Assembly: GCF_002813635.1 (NCBI RefSeq) | Contig: NZ_CP016382.1 | Location: 806,001-870,000 of the forward strand | Source of the DNA: Spiribacter roseus | GTDB taxonomy: Bacteria > Pseudomonadota > Gammaproteobacteria > Nitrococcales > Nitrococcaceae | Direction: 5' to 3' | Length of the DNA stretch: 64,000 nt | Part shown: positions 27,376 to 33,830 of the stretch, one piece after another | How the letters are laid out: each line of letters opens with the position of its first letter | How positions within the stretch are numbered: the stretch's first letter is position 1 | Notes under the pieces: generated by a model | What the model was told of the DNA's origin: nothing | What the model saw: only the letters and a program-made list of their open reading frames with translations | Database searches by the model: none | Position numbers and translations under genes: made by a program

Positions 27376-27605
27376 TGGTGCGATTTTACACGACTTCCGG
27401 CTGTCATCTCTGCGACCAGGCTCTGGCGCTACTCGATCCAGTGGCCCGGCGCCGTGGCCTGCGCATCGAGTGCATCGACATCATGGACGACCCCGCCGCC
27501 GAGGCCGCCTACGCAACGGCCATCCCGGTGGTGGCATGCGATGCCCGCGAGGGTGTGCTCCGGTGGCCCTTCGATACCGCCTCGCTCTACCGGTATCTCC
27601 CATGA
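27369..27605 (+). CDS. Glutaredoxin/thioredoxin-like small protein (DUF836-type)
   Basis: A 78-residue thioredoxin-fold protein: RFYTTSGCHLCDQALALL with the redox motif Cys12-x2-Cys15, then a cis-proline segment AIPVVACD. It resembles the short glutaredoxin-family proteins of gammaproteobacteria with unknown partners. The ATG at 27369 has only a weak GGA upstream. Its stop overlaps the ATG of the exported YkuD gene (ATGA), so the two are coupled. A TATGAT at 27333-27338 could be its -10. Confidence 0.82.
   Translation: MSLVRFYTTSGCHLCDQALALLDPVARRRGLRIECIDIMDDPAAEAAYATAIPVVACDAREGVLRWPFDTASLYRYLP
27383..27388 (-). promoter_or_regulatory. dusA: Candidate -10 element for dusA, leaderless placement
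   Basis: TAAAAT on the minus strand is followed by seven bases (CGCACCA) and the ATG at 27375. It lies inside the glutaredoxin-like gene. No good -35 is seen at standard spacing. Confidence 0.35.
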
Positions 27606-28183
27606 TCGCATTACCCGGGCTGCGGCGGCGCGCCATGACCCTGTTGCTGGTTTTCGGTCTTGTGGTGTGCGGCGCTGCCGGTGCCTCGTCCGCACCCCAT
27701 TCGGGGATCTGGGTGCACGTGGATACCCGCGACGGGATCACCGAGATCCGGCGCGGCGACGAATCCATCCTGCGACTCGAGGAGATCGCGTTCGGCCGCG
27801 GTGGGATATCCGACCTGCATCTGAATGGCGATGGGACGACACCCCGCGGCGAATACCGCATCACGCACTTCAATCAGGAAAGCCGTTTCCACCGTTTCAT
27901 CGGCATCAACTATCCGACACTGCGCCATCTCGACCGGGCCCGCGCCCGGGGCAGGATCAGCGATGAGGCCTATTGGGACACCCTGGATGCCGGTCTGCGG
28001 ATGGGGCGGTTCCCCCAGGACGGGCCGCTCGGGGGGCACATCGGTTTTCACGGAATCGGTAACGGCGATCACCGCGTGCACCAGGCATTCAATTGGACCC
28101 AGGGCTGCGTTGCCATGACCAATGCGCAGATCGAAACGCTCATGGATTGGGTGCGCGTCGGCACCCCCGTCATCATTGAGTGA
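27602..28183 (+). CDS. Exported YkuD-family protein (L,D-transpeptidase or related murein enzyme)
   Basis: A 193-residue protein with a signal peptide (hydrophobic residues 12-27, likely cut near ASS-APH) and a YkuD domain. The catalytic His is in GFHGIGNGDHRVH and the nucleophile Cys in NWTQGCVAM. This TxGCxxM form differs from the usual SHGC and resembles the group that includes E. coli YafK (DpaA), which detaches Lpp from murein. ATG 27602 overlaps the glutaredoxin-like gene (ATGA). The next gene encodes an Lpp-like lipoprotein, so it may attach, detach or trim murein links; which one is not shown. Confidence 0.85.
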   Translation: MIALPGLRRRAMTLLLVFGLVVCGAAGASSAPHSGIWVHVDTRDGITEIRRGDESILRLEEIAFGRGGISDLHLNGDGTTPRGEYRITHFNQESRFHRFIGINYPTLRHLDRARARGRISDEAYWDTLDAGLRMGRFPQDGPLGGHIGFHGIGNGDHRVHQAFNWTQGCVAMTNAQIETLMDWVRVGTPVIIE

Positions 28184-28194
28184 ATCGCCGGGGG

Positions 28195-28223
28195 TTGAAA
28201 GTCGATGAACGGCGCGCAATCAT
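28195..28223 (+). promoter_or_regulatory. Candidate promoter of the Lpp-like gene
   Basis: TTGAAA (28195-28200) and AATCAT (28218-28223) are separated by 17 bases: five and four matches to the sigma-70 consensus. The predicted leader is about 70 nt and ends in the AAGGAG ribosome site. Confidence 0.45.
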
Positions 28224-28303
28224 GCGGATGACATTCGAGGCGCGAAATCGCTGGTGATGTCGCGACCGGAATGATGACTGTACAAAAACGAAGGAGTTTT
28301 CCA

Positions 28304-28573
28304 ATGAGCCAGACCCTGAAGACCATGCTCAAACTCAGTGCCGCCGCCGCATCGATGGGGCTGCTGGTGGGCTGTGCGTCGCAGACCTCGATTGACGACC
28401 TGCAGGCCGAAATCGACGACGTCCGCGGCCTCGCCGACACGGCGATGGATGAGGCCAGCACGGCTATGATGACCGCCGAGGGTGCCGAGACCTCCGCCGC
28501 CAACGCCAACCGCAAGGCCGACGAGAACAGCGAGAAGATCGATCGCATGTTCGAGGAGTCGATGTACAAGTAA
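28304..28573 (+). CDS. Lpp/OprI-like alanine-zipper outer-membrane lipoprotein
   Basis: An 89-residue lipoprotein: signal peptide with lipobox LVGC (Cys24), then a 66-residue mature chain predicted to be one long helix with regular Ala/Ile/Leu spacing (DLQAEIDDVRGLADTAM, AANANRKADENSEKID). It ends MFEESMYK. A terminal lysine is the residue by which E. coli Lpp is joined to murein. Length matches Lpp and OprI. ATG 28304 has a strong AAGGAG site. It has its own promoter and a strong terminator, and is flanked by two YkuD genes, which supports a murein-linked role. Confidence 0.88.
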   Translation: MSQTLKTMLKLSAAAASMGLLVGCASQTSIDDLQAEIDDVRGLADTAMDEASTAMMTAEGAETSAANANRKADENSEKIDRMFEESMYK

Positions 28574-28596
28574 GCCCGTTTGCAACGGACTGAACC

Positions 28597-28622
28597 AAAC
28601 CCCGCTAATGCGGGGTTTTTTT
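28597..28622 (+). terminator. Rho-independent terminator of the Lpp-like gene
   Basis: AAACCCCGC, loop TAAT, GCGGGGTTT, then T's to 28622. It is the strongest terminator in the window and lies 24 bases after the lipoprotein stop. The opposing LysM-YkuD gene ends at 28621, so the T tract covers that stop. Confidence 0.92.
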
Positions 28623-29613
28623 ATGGCCGCTTCAGATTAAAGCCAGCCACTTCGTCACGGCGCGAAATCCGTGCCGGCATTCCGTCGGCCGTTTCAATGG
28701 CGCGCGCCAGCCGCTGATGGTCAACGCGGTCGGCCCGCCGATCGAGCACCGGGGCAATCGCCTCCACGGCCTTTTCCATCGGCGGGGGTTTCATGGGGTC
28801 GTAGGCGTTTTCGGCCTCCGCCGGCAGGACCGGATGGGCCTCGATGAGCAACCCGTCGGCCGCCCAGCCCGCTTTCACCGGTTGATTGACGATGCGCACC
28901 GAGGCACCCGACGGCAGTCGATTGAACAGCGACTCCACGTCCTCGGGAAACATCCGAATGCAGCCATGGGTCACACGCATGCCGATGCCGCGCGGCTCAT
29001 TGGTGCCATGGATGAGATACGCGCCACCGGGGATGTCGAGGCGCATCTTGTGCCGACCCAGCGGATTATCCGGGCCTGGCGGCACGGCATCCGGCAGAGG
29101 ACGTCCCTGCTCCCGGCGCTCGGTGAGAATCGACTGCGGCGGAAACCAGTACGGGTCTTCGGTTTTCTCGGTGATCCGGGATTCGCCGAGCGGTGTGCTC
29201 CAGTCCATCCGCCCGACACTGATGGGATAGGTTTCCACCACCGCCTGCTCCACCTCTTCGGCATCAGGATAGTAGTAGAGACGCATCTCGGCGACATTCA
29301 CCACCACCCCGTCGCGCTCACCGCGGGGAAGAATATAGCGACTGGGGATGACCACCTCGGTGCCCTCACCGGGCAGCCAGACATCCACCGAGGGGTTGGC
29401 ACGGCGCATCTCCTCATACCCGATGCCGTGTTCCCGCCCAAGCGACAGCAGCGTATCGCCGGCTTCGGCTTCGATGCGCTGGACCTGTCCAACGACGTCG
29501 GTACCGGCCGGTGGCAGCGGGAAGGTCAAGCCGGTGACCGCCGGGGAAAGCACCAGGCATCCCAGCATGCAGCCTGCCTTGACGATTGAGCGCACACGCC
29601 TCATTGCGGTCAT
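28621..29613 (-). CDS. L,D-transpeptidase with LysM domain (ErfK/YbiS-like)
   Basis: A 330-residue exported enzyme. Signal peptide at residues 5-30, LysM domain at about 45-92 (RIEAEAGDTLLSLGREHGIGYEEM), then the YkuD domain with YLIHGTNEPRGIG and THGCIRMFPED holding the catalytic His and Cys. The layout is that of E. coli ErfK/YbiS/YcfS, which attach Lpp to murein. An ATG at 29604 has better GAGG spacing than the one at 29613. It converges on the Lpp-like gene, its probable substrate (inference). The C-terminal extension after residue 240 is unassigned. Confidence 0.93.
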   Translation of the reverse strand: MTAMRRVRSIVKAGCMLGCLVLSPAVTGLTFPLPPAGTDVVGQVQRIEAEAGDTLLSLGREHGIGYEEMRRANPSVDVWLPGEGTEVVIPSRYILPRGERDGVVVNVAEMRLYYYPDAEEVEQAVVETYPISVGRMDWSTPLGESRITEKTEDPYWFPPQSILTERREQGRPLPDAVPPGPDNPLGRHKMRLDIPGGAYLIHGTNEPRGIGMRVTHGCIRMFPEDVESLFNRLPSGASVRIVNQPVKAGWAADGLLIEAHPVLPAEAENAYDPMKPPPMEKAVEAIAPVLDRRADRVDHQRLARAIETADGMPARISRRDEVAGFNLKRP

Positions 29614-29632
29614 CCTCAGTTAATTCAGTGGC

Positions 29633-29638
29633 AGTCTA
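29633..29638 (-). promoter_or_regulatory. Candidate -10 element for the LysM-YkuD gene
   Basis: TAGACT on the minus strand, 19 bases before the ATG at 29613. It is the same hexamer as before sfsA, mfd and parA. The -35 region is weak. Confidence 0.35.
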
Positions 29639-29685
29639 CCGTAGGAAGAAGGCCTACAGGGGTTCGCTTTGCCCGACGATTGAGT

Positions 29686-29691
29686 GATAAT
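29686..29691 (+). promoter_or_regulatory. Candidate -10 element for the 29698 gene
   Basis: GATAAT is followed by GGAGAC and the ATG at 29698. The six-base spacing matches the leaderless candidates, although GGAG could also serve as a short ribosome site if transcription starts further upstream. Confidence 0.35.
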
Positions 29692-29697
29692 GGAGAC

Positions 29698-30276
29698 ATG
29701 ACGGGCAAGTCCATGACAATGCGGGGATTCGGAGCATTGGCACTATGCATTGCCATGGCGGCTCCAGCCTATGCGCAACCCGTCGACTGGCAGTTGGCGC
29801 CATCGGCCGGTCAGGAGCTGACTGCGCATCTCAATGAGCGACTCGATATCCAGTTTGGCGTGACCCACTCCGGCACGCCATCAGAGCGCCCCGCCTCATC
29901 CGGGTTCGGTGCCCTCAGCGACGAGTTCGCCTTCTCGGCACTGGTGGACTGGTCATTCAGCGACGAGGGCCTGCGCATGCGCGGCGGCGCTCGCTACGGC
30001 GACCAGGATCCGGCAAAGGATAGCTGGCAGTTCTCCGCGATCGAGCGGGAAAACATCCAGACTTATCTGGGGGTTGGCTGGGACAGCAACTTCACCGACG
30101 ACGAGCGTTTCGGATTATCGCTGGACATGGGGCTTGCCTTTGAAAGTGTCCGTGGCACCGACACGGTGGAGGGCGACACGCCCCGGAATCTTTCCGATCA
30201 GACCGGACTGGGCAGCATGTTCGAGAGCCTTCGCTACACCCCGAGCGTATCGGCGGGACTCGAATACCGCTTCTGA
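29698..30276 (+). CDS. Exported protein, probable small outer-membrane beta-barrel, function unknown
   Basis: A 192-residue protein with a signal peptide (residues 1-26, cut near AYA-QPV). The mature part has alternating polar/hydrophobic stretches rich in Gly and aromatics (FAFSALVDWSFSDEGLRMRGGARYG, FGLSLDMGLAFESV) and ends SAGLEYRF. A terminal Phe is the usual recognition end of outer-membrane barrels. I do not recognise the family. ATG 29698 was chosen over a TTG at 29680. It has no partner on its strand and is divergent from the LysM-YkuD gene. Confidence 0.7.
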   Translation: MTGKSMTMRGFGALALCIAMAAPAYAQPVDWQLAPSAGQELTAHLNERLDIQFGVTHSGTPSERPASSGFGALSDEFAFSALVDWSFSDEGLRMRGGARYGDQDPAKDSWQFSAIERENIQTYLGVGWDSNFTDDERFGLSLDMGLAFESVRGTDTVEGDTPRNLSDQTGLGSMFESLRYTPSVSAGLEYRF

Positions 30277-30311
30277 TCCAGCGGCAGCGATTGGTCGAAC
30301 CCCGTCTGCTT

Positions 30312-30328
30312 GGCTCCGGGGGTTCGAA
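30312..30328 (+). repeat. 17-bp inverted copy of a tRNA-Ser T-arm segment
   Basis: The 17 bases from GGCTCC to TTCGAA are the exact reverse complement of 30399-30415, which lies in the T-arm/variable-arm of the adjacent tRNA-Ser. Sequence beyond it does not continue as a tRNA. A second TCGAACCCC lies at 30295-30303. It may be a relic of a tRNA duplication or of an element that used the tRNA end. Confidence 0.6.
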
Positions 30329-30349
30329 CCCCAGGTCCAGTCAGATACG

Positions 30350-30371
30350 AAAACGGGCCCTCTCGGGCCCG
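30350..30371 (-). terminator. Rho-independent terminator of tRNA-Ser
   Basis: On the minus strand CGGGCCC, loop GAGA, GGGCCCG, then TTTT. It begins 11 bases after the tRNA 3' end. Confidence 0.85.
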
Positions 30372-30381
30372 CTTACGTATC

Positions 30382-30471
30382 TGGCGGAGAGGGAGGGATT
30401 CGAACCCCCGGAGCCCGTTAGGACTCAGCGGATTTCAAGTCCGCCGCAATCGACCACTCTGCCACCTCTCC
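30382..30471 (-). tRNA. tRNA-Ser (anticodon UGA)
   Basis: A 90-base class II tRNA on the minus strand. The acceptor stem GGAGAGG pairs with CCTCTCC before the discriminator G and an encoded CCA. The anticodon arm is GCGGA-CTTGAAA-TCCGC, which gives anticodon TGA (UCN codons). A long variable arm and the T-loop TTCGAAT are present. A terminator follows it and a promoter precedes it, so it is a single-gene unit. Confidence 0.96.
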
Positions 30472-30481
30472 AGCGGCTCGA

Positions 30482-30510
30482 ATTGTCCATTGGCGAGCGA
30501 CCGAGGGCAA
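30482..30510 (-). promoter_or_regulatory. Candidate promoter of tRNA-Ser
   Basis: On the minus strand TTGCCC (30510-30505) and GACAAT (30487-30482) are 17 bases apart, with the -10 ending ten bases before the mature tRNA 5' end. Each hexamer matches four of six consensus bases. Confidence 0.5.
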
Positions 30511-30514
30511 GCCC

Positions 30515-31546
30515 CTAAGCACCTGGCTCCGCGTCGCGGATTGCTCGGGCGGCGTTCCGGATCAGTGCGGGGCCCTGATAGATCAGCCCCGTGTAGACCT
30601 GGACAAGATTGGCTCCCGCCTGGATCTTCTCCACCGCATCCTCACCGGACATGATCCCTCCGACTCCGATGATCGGCAGATCCGGGCCGGCATGCGCGCG
30701 CACGGTGGCGATGACCTCGGTGGCGCGCTGCCGCAGCGGGCTGCCACTCAGACCACCGGTTTCCGCCGCATGCCGGGCGCCGGCAACGGCGCTGTGGTCA
30801 ACGGTGGTGTTGGTGGCGGTCAGCCCATCAACCCCCGCGGCGAGCAGCGCGTCAACCAGCCAGCGCAGGGCATCGTCGTCCAGATCCGGGGCAATCTTGA
30901 CCACCAGAGGCACCCGACGCCCAGTGGTGGCGTTCAGGGCATCGGCGCGCTCGCGCAATATCTGAACCAGTCCGGTCAGGTTTTCGCCGGCCTGAAGCGA
31001 TCGCAGCCCGGGCGTATTGGGTGACGACAGGTTGACGACGACGTAGTCGGCGAGGCCATGCACCGCTTCCAGACAGGCCAGGTAGTCATCGGTGGCGCGC
31101 TCGAGGGGCGTGTCCCGGTTTTTGCCGATGTTTACCCCGATCGGCACATCGACCTCGGGGGCCGCATCCTCGAGGTGGCGGATCAGCGCGGCCAATCCCT
31201 CGTTATTGAACCCCAGCCGGTTGATCAGTGCCTGGTGAGCCGGGAGACGGAACACCCGGGGCGCCGGATTGCCGGGCTGCGCCACCGGTGTCACCGTGCC
31301 CAGCTCAATGAAGCCGAATCCGAGCCCCGCAAGGCTGCGGATATGATCGCCGTTTTTGTCCAACCCGGCGGACAGTCCGACGGCATTGGCGAATTCCAGC
31401 CCCATCAGCGACTGCGGCGCCTCGACACGCGCCGGAAACAGTCGCCCGCCACCCAGACGAAACAGCTGATCCAGTGAGCCAAAAGTCAGGTCATGCGCCC
31501 GTTCGGGGGGTAGCATGAAAAGCAGACGTCTCACGGCACTGAACAT
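30515..31546 (-). CDS. pyrD: Dihydroorotate dehydrogenase (quinone), class 2
   Basis: An FMN enzyme at the inner membrane that oxidises dihydroorotate with quinone in pyrimidine synthesis. The 343 residues begin with the amphipathic membrane helix of class 2 (AVRRLLFMLPPERAHDL). The active site is VVNLSSPNTPGLRSLQ with the catalytic Ser, and FMN contacts are in GLSAGLDKNGD and IIGVGGIMSGEDA. The ATG is at 31546. It is divergent from parA (74 bases) and ends just before the tRNA promoter. pyrG, later in the same pathway, is also in the window. Confidence 0.95.
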   Translation of the reverse strand: MFSAVRRLLFMLPPERAHDLTFGSLDQLFRLGGGRLFPARVEAPQSLMGLEFANAVGLSAGLDKNGDHIRSLAGLGFGFIELGTVTPVAQPGNPAPRVFRLPAHQALINRLGFNNEGLAALIRHLEDAAPEVDVPIGVNIGKNRDTPLERATDDYLACLEAVHGLADYVVVNLSSPNTPGLRSLQAGENLTGLVQILRERADALNATTGRRVPLVVKIAPDLDDDALRWLVDALLAAGVDGLTATNTTVDHSAVAGARHAAETGGLSGSPLRQRATEVIATVRAHAGPDLPIIGVGGIMSGEDAVEKIQAGANLVQVYTGLIYQGPALIRNAARAIRDAEPGA

Positions 31547-31554
31547 AATGGCCC

Positions 31555-31583
31555 TCGACCCGGGTGATGGAGGTGCCTAGACT
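31555..31583 (+). promoter_or_regulatory. Candidate promoter of the parA-like operon
   Basis: TCGACC (31555-31560) and TAGACT (31578-31583), 17 bases apart; each has four consensus matches. The AGGAG ribosome site and ATG follow 26 and 38 bases later. Confidence 0.35.
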
Positions 31584-31620
31584 GGCACAACGGAGCGTCA
31601 ATCATAGCAGGAGTGCTTGC

Positions 31621-32388
31621 ATGCGTCGGGTGATCTTCAACCAGAAAGGCGGGGTCGGGAAATCGACCATTACCTGCAATCTCGCCGCCATGGCCGCTCG
31701 CCGCGGGTTGCGGACACTGGTGATCGATCTCGATACCCAGGCGAATGCCACGCACTATCTGCTGGGCGAACAGCCCGCAGACGCCGACGACACCATTGCC
31801 GGTTATTTCGAAGATACGTTGAGCTTTCGGATCTATCCCCGCGATATTGAGAGCGTTTCCCACCCTACTCCCTACAAGAATCTGGCTGTGGTGGCCGCCC
31901 ATCCCAGCCTCGAGACCCTGCAGGGTCGGCTGGAGTCCCGCTACAAGATCTACAAGCTGCGGGAGTCGCTGGCGGCATTGGCGGATTACGACCGCATCTA
32001 CATCGACACCCCGCCGGCACTCAATTTCTATACACGCTCGGCGCTGATCGCCGCCGACCGGTGCCTGGTGCCATTCGACTGCGATGCGTTTGCCCGGCAG
32101 GCCCTGGATGAACTCTCGGCAACGGTGGATGAGCTGAGGATGGACCACAATCCGGAGCTGACGATCGAGGCGATCATCATCAACCAGTTTCAGGCGCGGG
32201 CCCGACTGCCGAGGGAACTGGTGGACGAGCTACGCGCGCAGGGTTATCCAGTGGTCGAGCCCTTCCTGCCCGCCTCGGTCAAGGTGCGCGAATCCCATCA
32301 GGCCCGGCGCCCACTGACGGATCTGGCGCCGCGCCATAAGCTGACGACGGCATTCGCCGAACTCCACGACCAACTGGAGGCGCAGTGA
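31621..32388 (+). CDS. Orphan ParA-family ATPase
   Basis: A 255-residue ATPase of the ParA/MinD superfamily. The deviant Walker A is KGGVGKST (residues 8-15), followed by LVIDLDTQANATHYL, and IYIDTPPALNF is the Walker B region. No ParB gene or parS-like repeat is nearby, and no N-terminal DNA-binding domain is present, so it is not an obvious chromosome or plasmid partition pair. ATG 31621 has an AGGAG site. Its stop overlaps the ATG of the next gene, so the partner is likely that small protein. Family members move cargo such as chemoreceptor or secretion complexes; the cargo here is unknown. Confidence 0.88.
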   Translation: MRRVIFNQKGGVGKSTITCNLAAMAARRGLRTLVIDLDTQANATHYLLGEQPADADDTIAGYFEDTLSFRIYPRDIESVSHPTPYKNLAVVAAHPSLETLQGRLESRYKIYKLRESLAALADYDRIYIDTPPALNFYTRSALIAADRCLVPFDCDAFARQALDELSATVDELRMDHNPELTIEAIIINQFQARARLPRELVDELRAQGYPVVEPFLPASVKVRESHQARRPLTDLAPRHKLTTAFAELHDQLEAQ

Positions 32389-32867
32389 ACGCTCCCCTCG
32401 ACGCCACCCTCGAGCAGGTCCGCTCAACGTTGGACGGCGGTTTCTCCAATGGCGCACTGGTGATCACTGACGATGACGCAATGGCATCGCTCGCCACCGG
32501 CACCGACATGCTTGTCCTGAGCGCGCGCCGGGCGGACGAGCGCCGGGATCACCTGCCACAGGTCGACCTGGCGCTGGTCGATGCCGAGGCGGGCTTCACC
32601 GACGAGGCCAGTGCCGTTCAGCTGATCAGCCGACTGCGTGACGTGCAGGCCGTGCAGGTGCTCGTCATCGGCCCACGGCAGTCACCCACGCTGATGGGCC
32701 GCCAGCAGCTGATCGGTCTGGGGTTCCGGCGCTGGGCCACCACCGGCGAGGGCGACGAACGGCGGCGCTGGTACGAGTTCAGCCTGGCCGATTACAAGGT
32801 CACGCCGGACTGGCTCAATGCCCGCCACTGGGCCAATCCGGAGCTGTGGGACCGGTACCGCTGGTAA
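32385..32867 (+). CDS. Conserved hypothetical protein coupled to the ParA-like ATPase
   Basis: A 160-residue cytoplasmic protein with no membrane segment, beginning at the ATG that overlaps the parA-like stop by four bases. The middle (DMLVLSARRADERRDHLPQVDLALVD, VQVLVIGP) looks like an alpha/beta fold, and the end (WLNARHWANPELWDRYRW) is rich in Trp and basic residues. From memory it resembles the small DUF6231 proteins found next to this ParA type in other gammaproteobacteria; I am unsure of that name. Function unknown. Confidence 0.8.
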   Translation: MNAPLDATLEQVRSTLDGGFSNGALVITDDDAMASLATGTDMLVLSARRADERRDHLPQVDLALVDAEAGFTDEASAVQLISRLRDVQAVQVLVIGPRQSPTLMGRQQLIGLGFRRWATTGEGDERRRWYEFSLADYKVTPDWLNARHWANPELWDRYRW

Positions 32868-32871
32868 CCGC

Positions 32872-33723
32872 CTAAGCCAGCGCCTGACGATCCAGCCAGC
32901 CGATGACGGCATCCGCCGCCCGCTGCCAGCCCGGCTCGATCATCAGGGCGTGGGCAAGGCCCGGGACGGTTTCCCAGCTGGCGTCCCAGACATGGGCCAC
33001 GGCGCGGGTTTCAGACTCATTGAACAGTGCATCCTCCCCGCCGGCGATGACATGCATCGGACAGTCCGCCCGACACAGCGTCGGCCGACCGCTAGCGTGG
33101 ACGTTCATGTCCCACAGGGCGCGCTGGGACTCGCGCTGTACCCGCTCGGCATAGCCGCTCAGGTCCTGCTCTGCGGCGGATTTGGAGAACACGGCGCGCT
33201 GGGCTACCTCGGTGTCCATGCTGTCAGGGCCGAAGAACTGCATCATGCCGAACTGCAGATACAGCATCGGATCGCTCACCAGCATGCGCAGCGTCGAGGG
33301 CATCAGGCCGTGGGGCGGGACCGGTGCCATCAGCACGGCCGCCGCGACCGGCGCACGCTCCATGTACCGCTGTGCCACCAGGGCCCCCATGGAATGGCCG
33401 ACCAGAATGGGTGGCGGGCCGTCCAGTCCATCAATCACCGTACTGAGGTCATTGACGTAATCATTGATACCAGCGCTGTCGAGGCGCTCGAATCCCTCAC
33501 TCCCGCCGTGTCCACGGAAGCTCGGAGCGACCGCATGAAAGCCGTGACGGGCAAAATAATCGAGGAAATGCGCCTGCCAGGACCAGGCGCCCATGAACGC
33601 GCCATGGGCGAACACGATGGGCGTTTTCCGCGCAGCGACGCCGGCGGGCGGCCGCTGGCTGAGGACTTCGAGCTGCAGTTCGGCGGTCTGGGCCCAGTTG
33701 GGCCAGCGAAAATCGGCGTACAT
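32872..33723 (-). CDS. Alpha/beta hydrolase (monoglyceride lipase/lysophospholipase-like)
   Basis: A 283-residue alpha/beta hydrolase. The oxyanion region is FAHGAFMGAWSW, the nucleophile Ser is in GHSMGALVA, the acid is probably the Asp in AGGEDALF and the His is in PGLAHALM. No signal peptide is seen. ATG 33723 (MYADFRWP) has AAGGGGG upstream; a GTG at 33741 is less likely. It is a single gene between the ParA-like pair and prc. Substrate unknown; lipase, esterase or lactonase are all possible. Confidence 0.85.
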   Translation of the reverse strand: MYADFRWPNWAQTAELQLEVLSQRPPAGVAARKTPIVFAHGAFMGAWSWQAHFLDYFARHGFHAVAPSFRGHGGSEGFERLDSAGINDYVNDLSTVIDGLDGPPPILVGHSMGALVAQRYMERAPVAAAVLMAPVPPHGLMPSTLRMLVSDPMLYLQFGMMQFFGPDSMDTEVAQRAVFSKSAAEQDLSGYAERVQRESQRALWDMNVHASGRPTLCRADCPMHVIAGGEDALFNESETRAVAHVWDASWETVPGLAHALMIEPGWQRAADAVIGWLDRQALA

Positions 33724-33830
33724 CGGTTCCCCCTTTGTCACGGAGTCGATACGCTACCAGAAATCGTTGAATTTTCGTGCAGGCTCACCTGTCAGACAAT
33801 AATCGCCATCGACCCGATCAAGGTGAACCA

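Noticed and set aside
30291..30654. Plus-strand reading frames translating to peptides such as EREGFEPPEPV and GRDSNPRS
   Set aside because: These are the well-known spurious translations of tRNA genes read in antisense. They run through tRNA-Ser and the end of pyrD and have no protein support.
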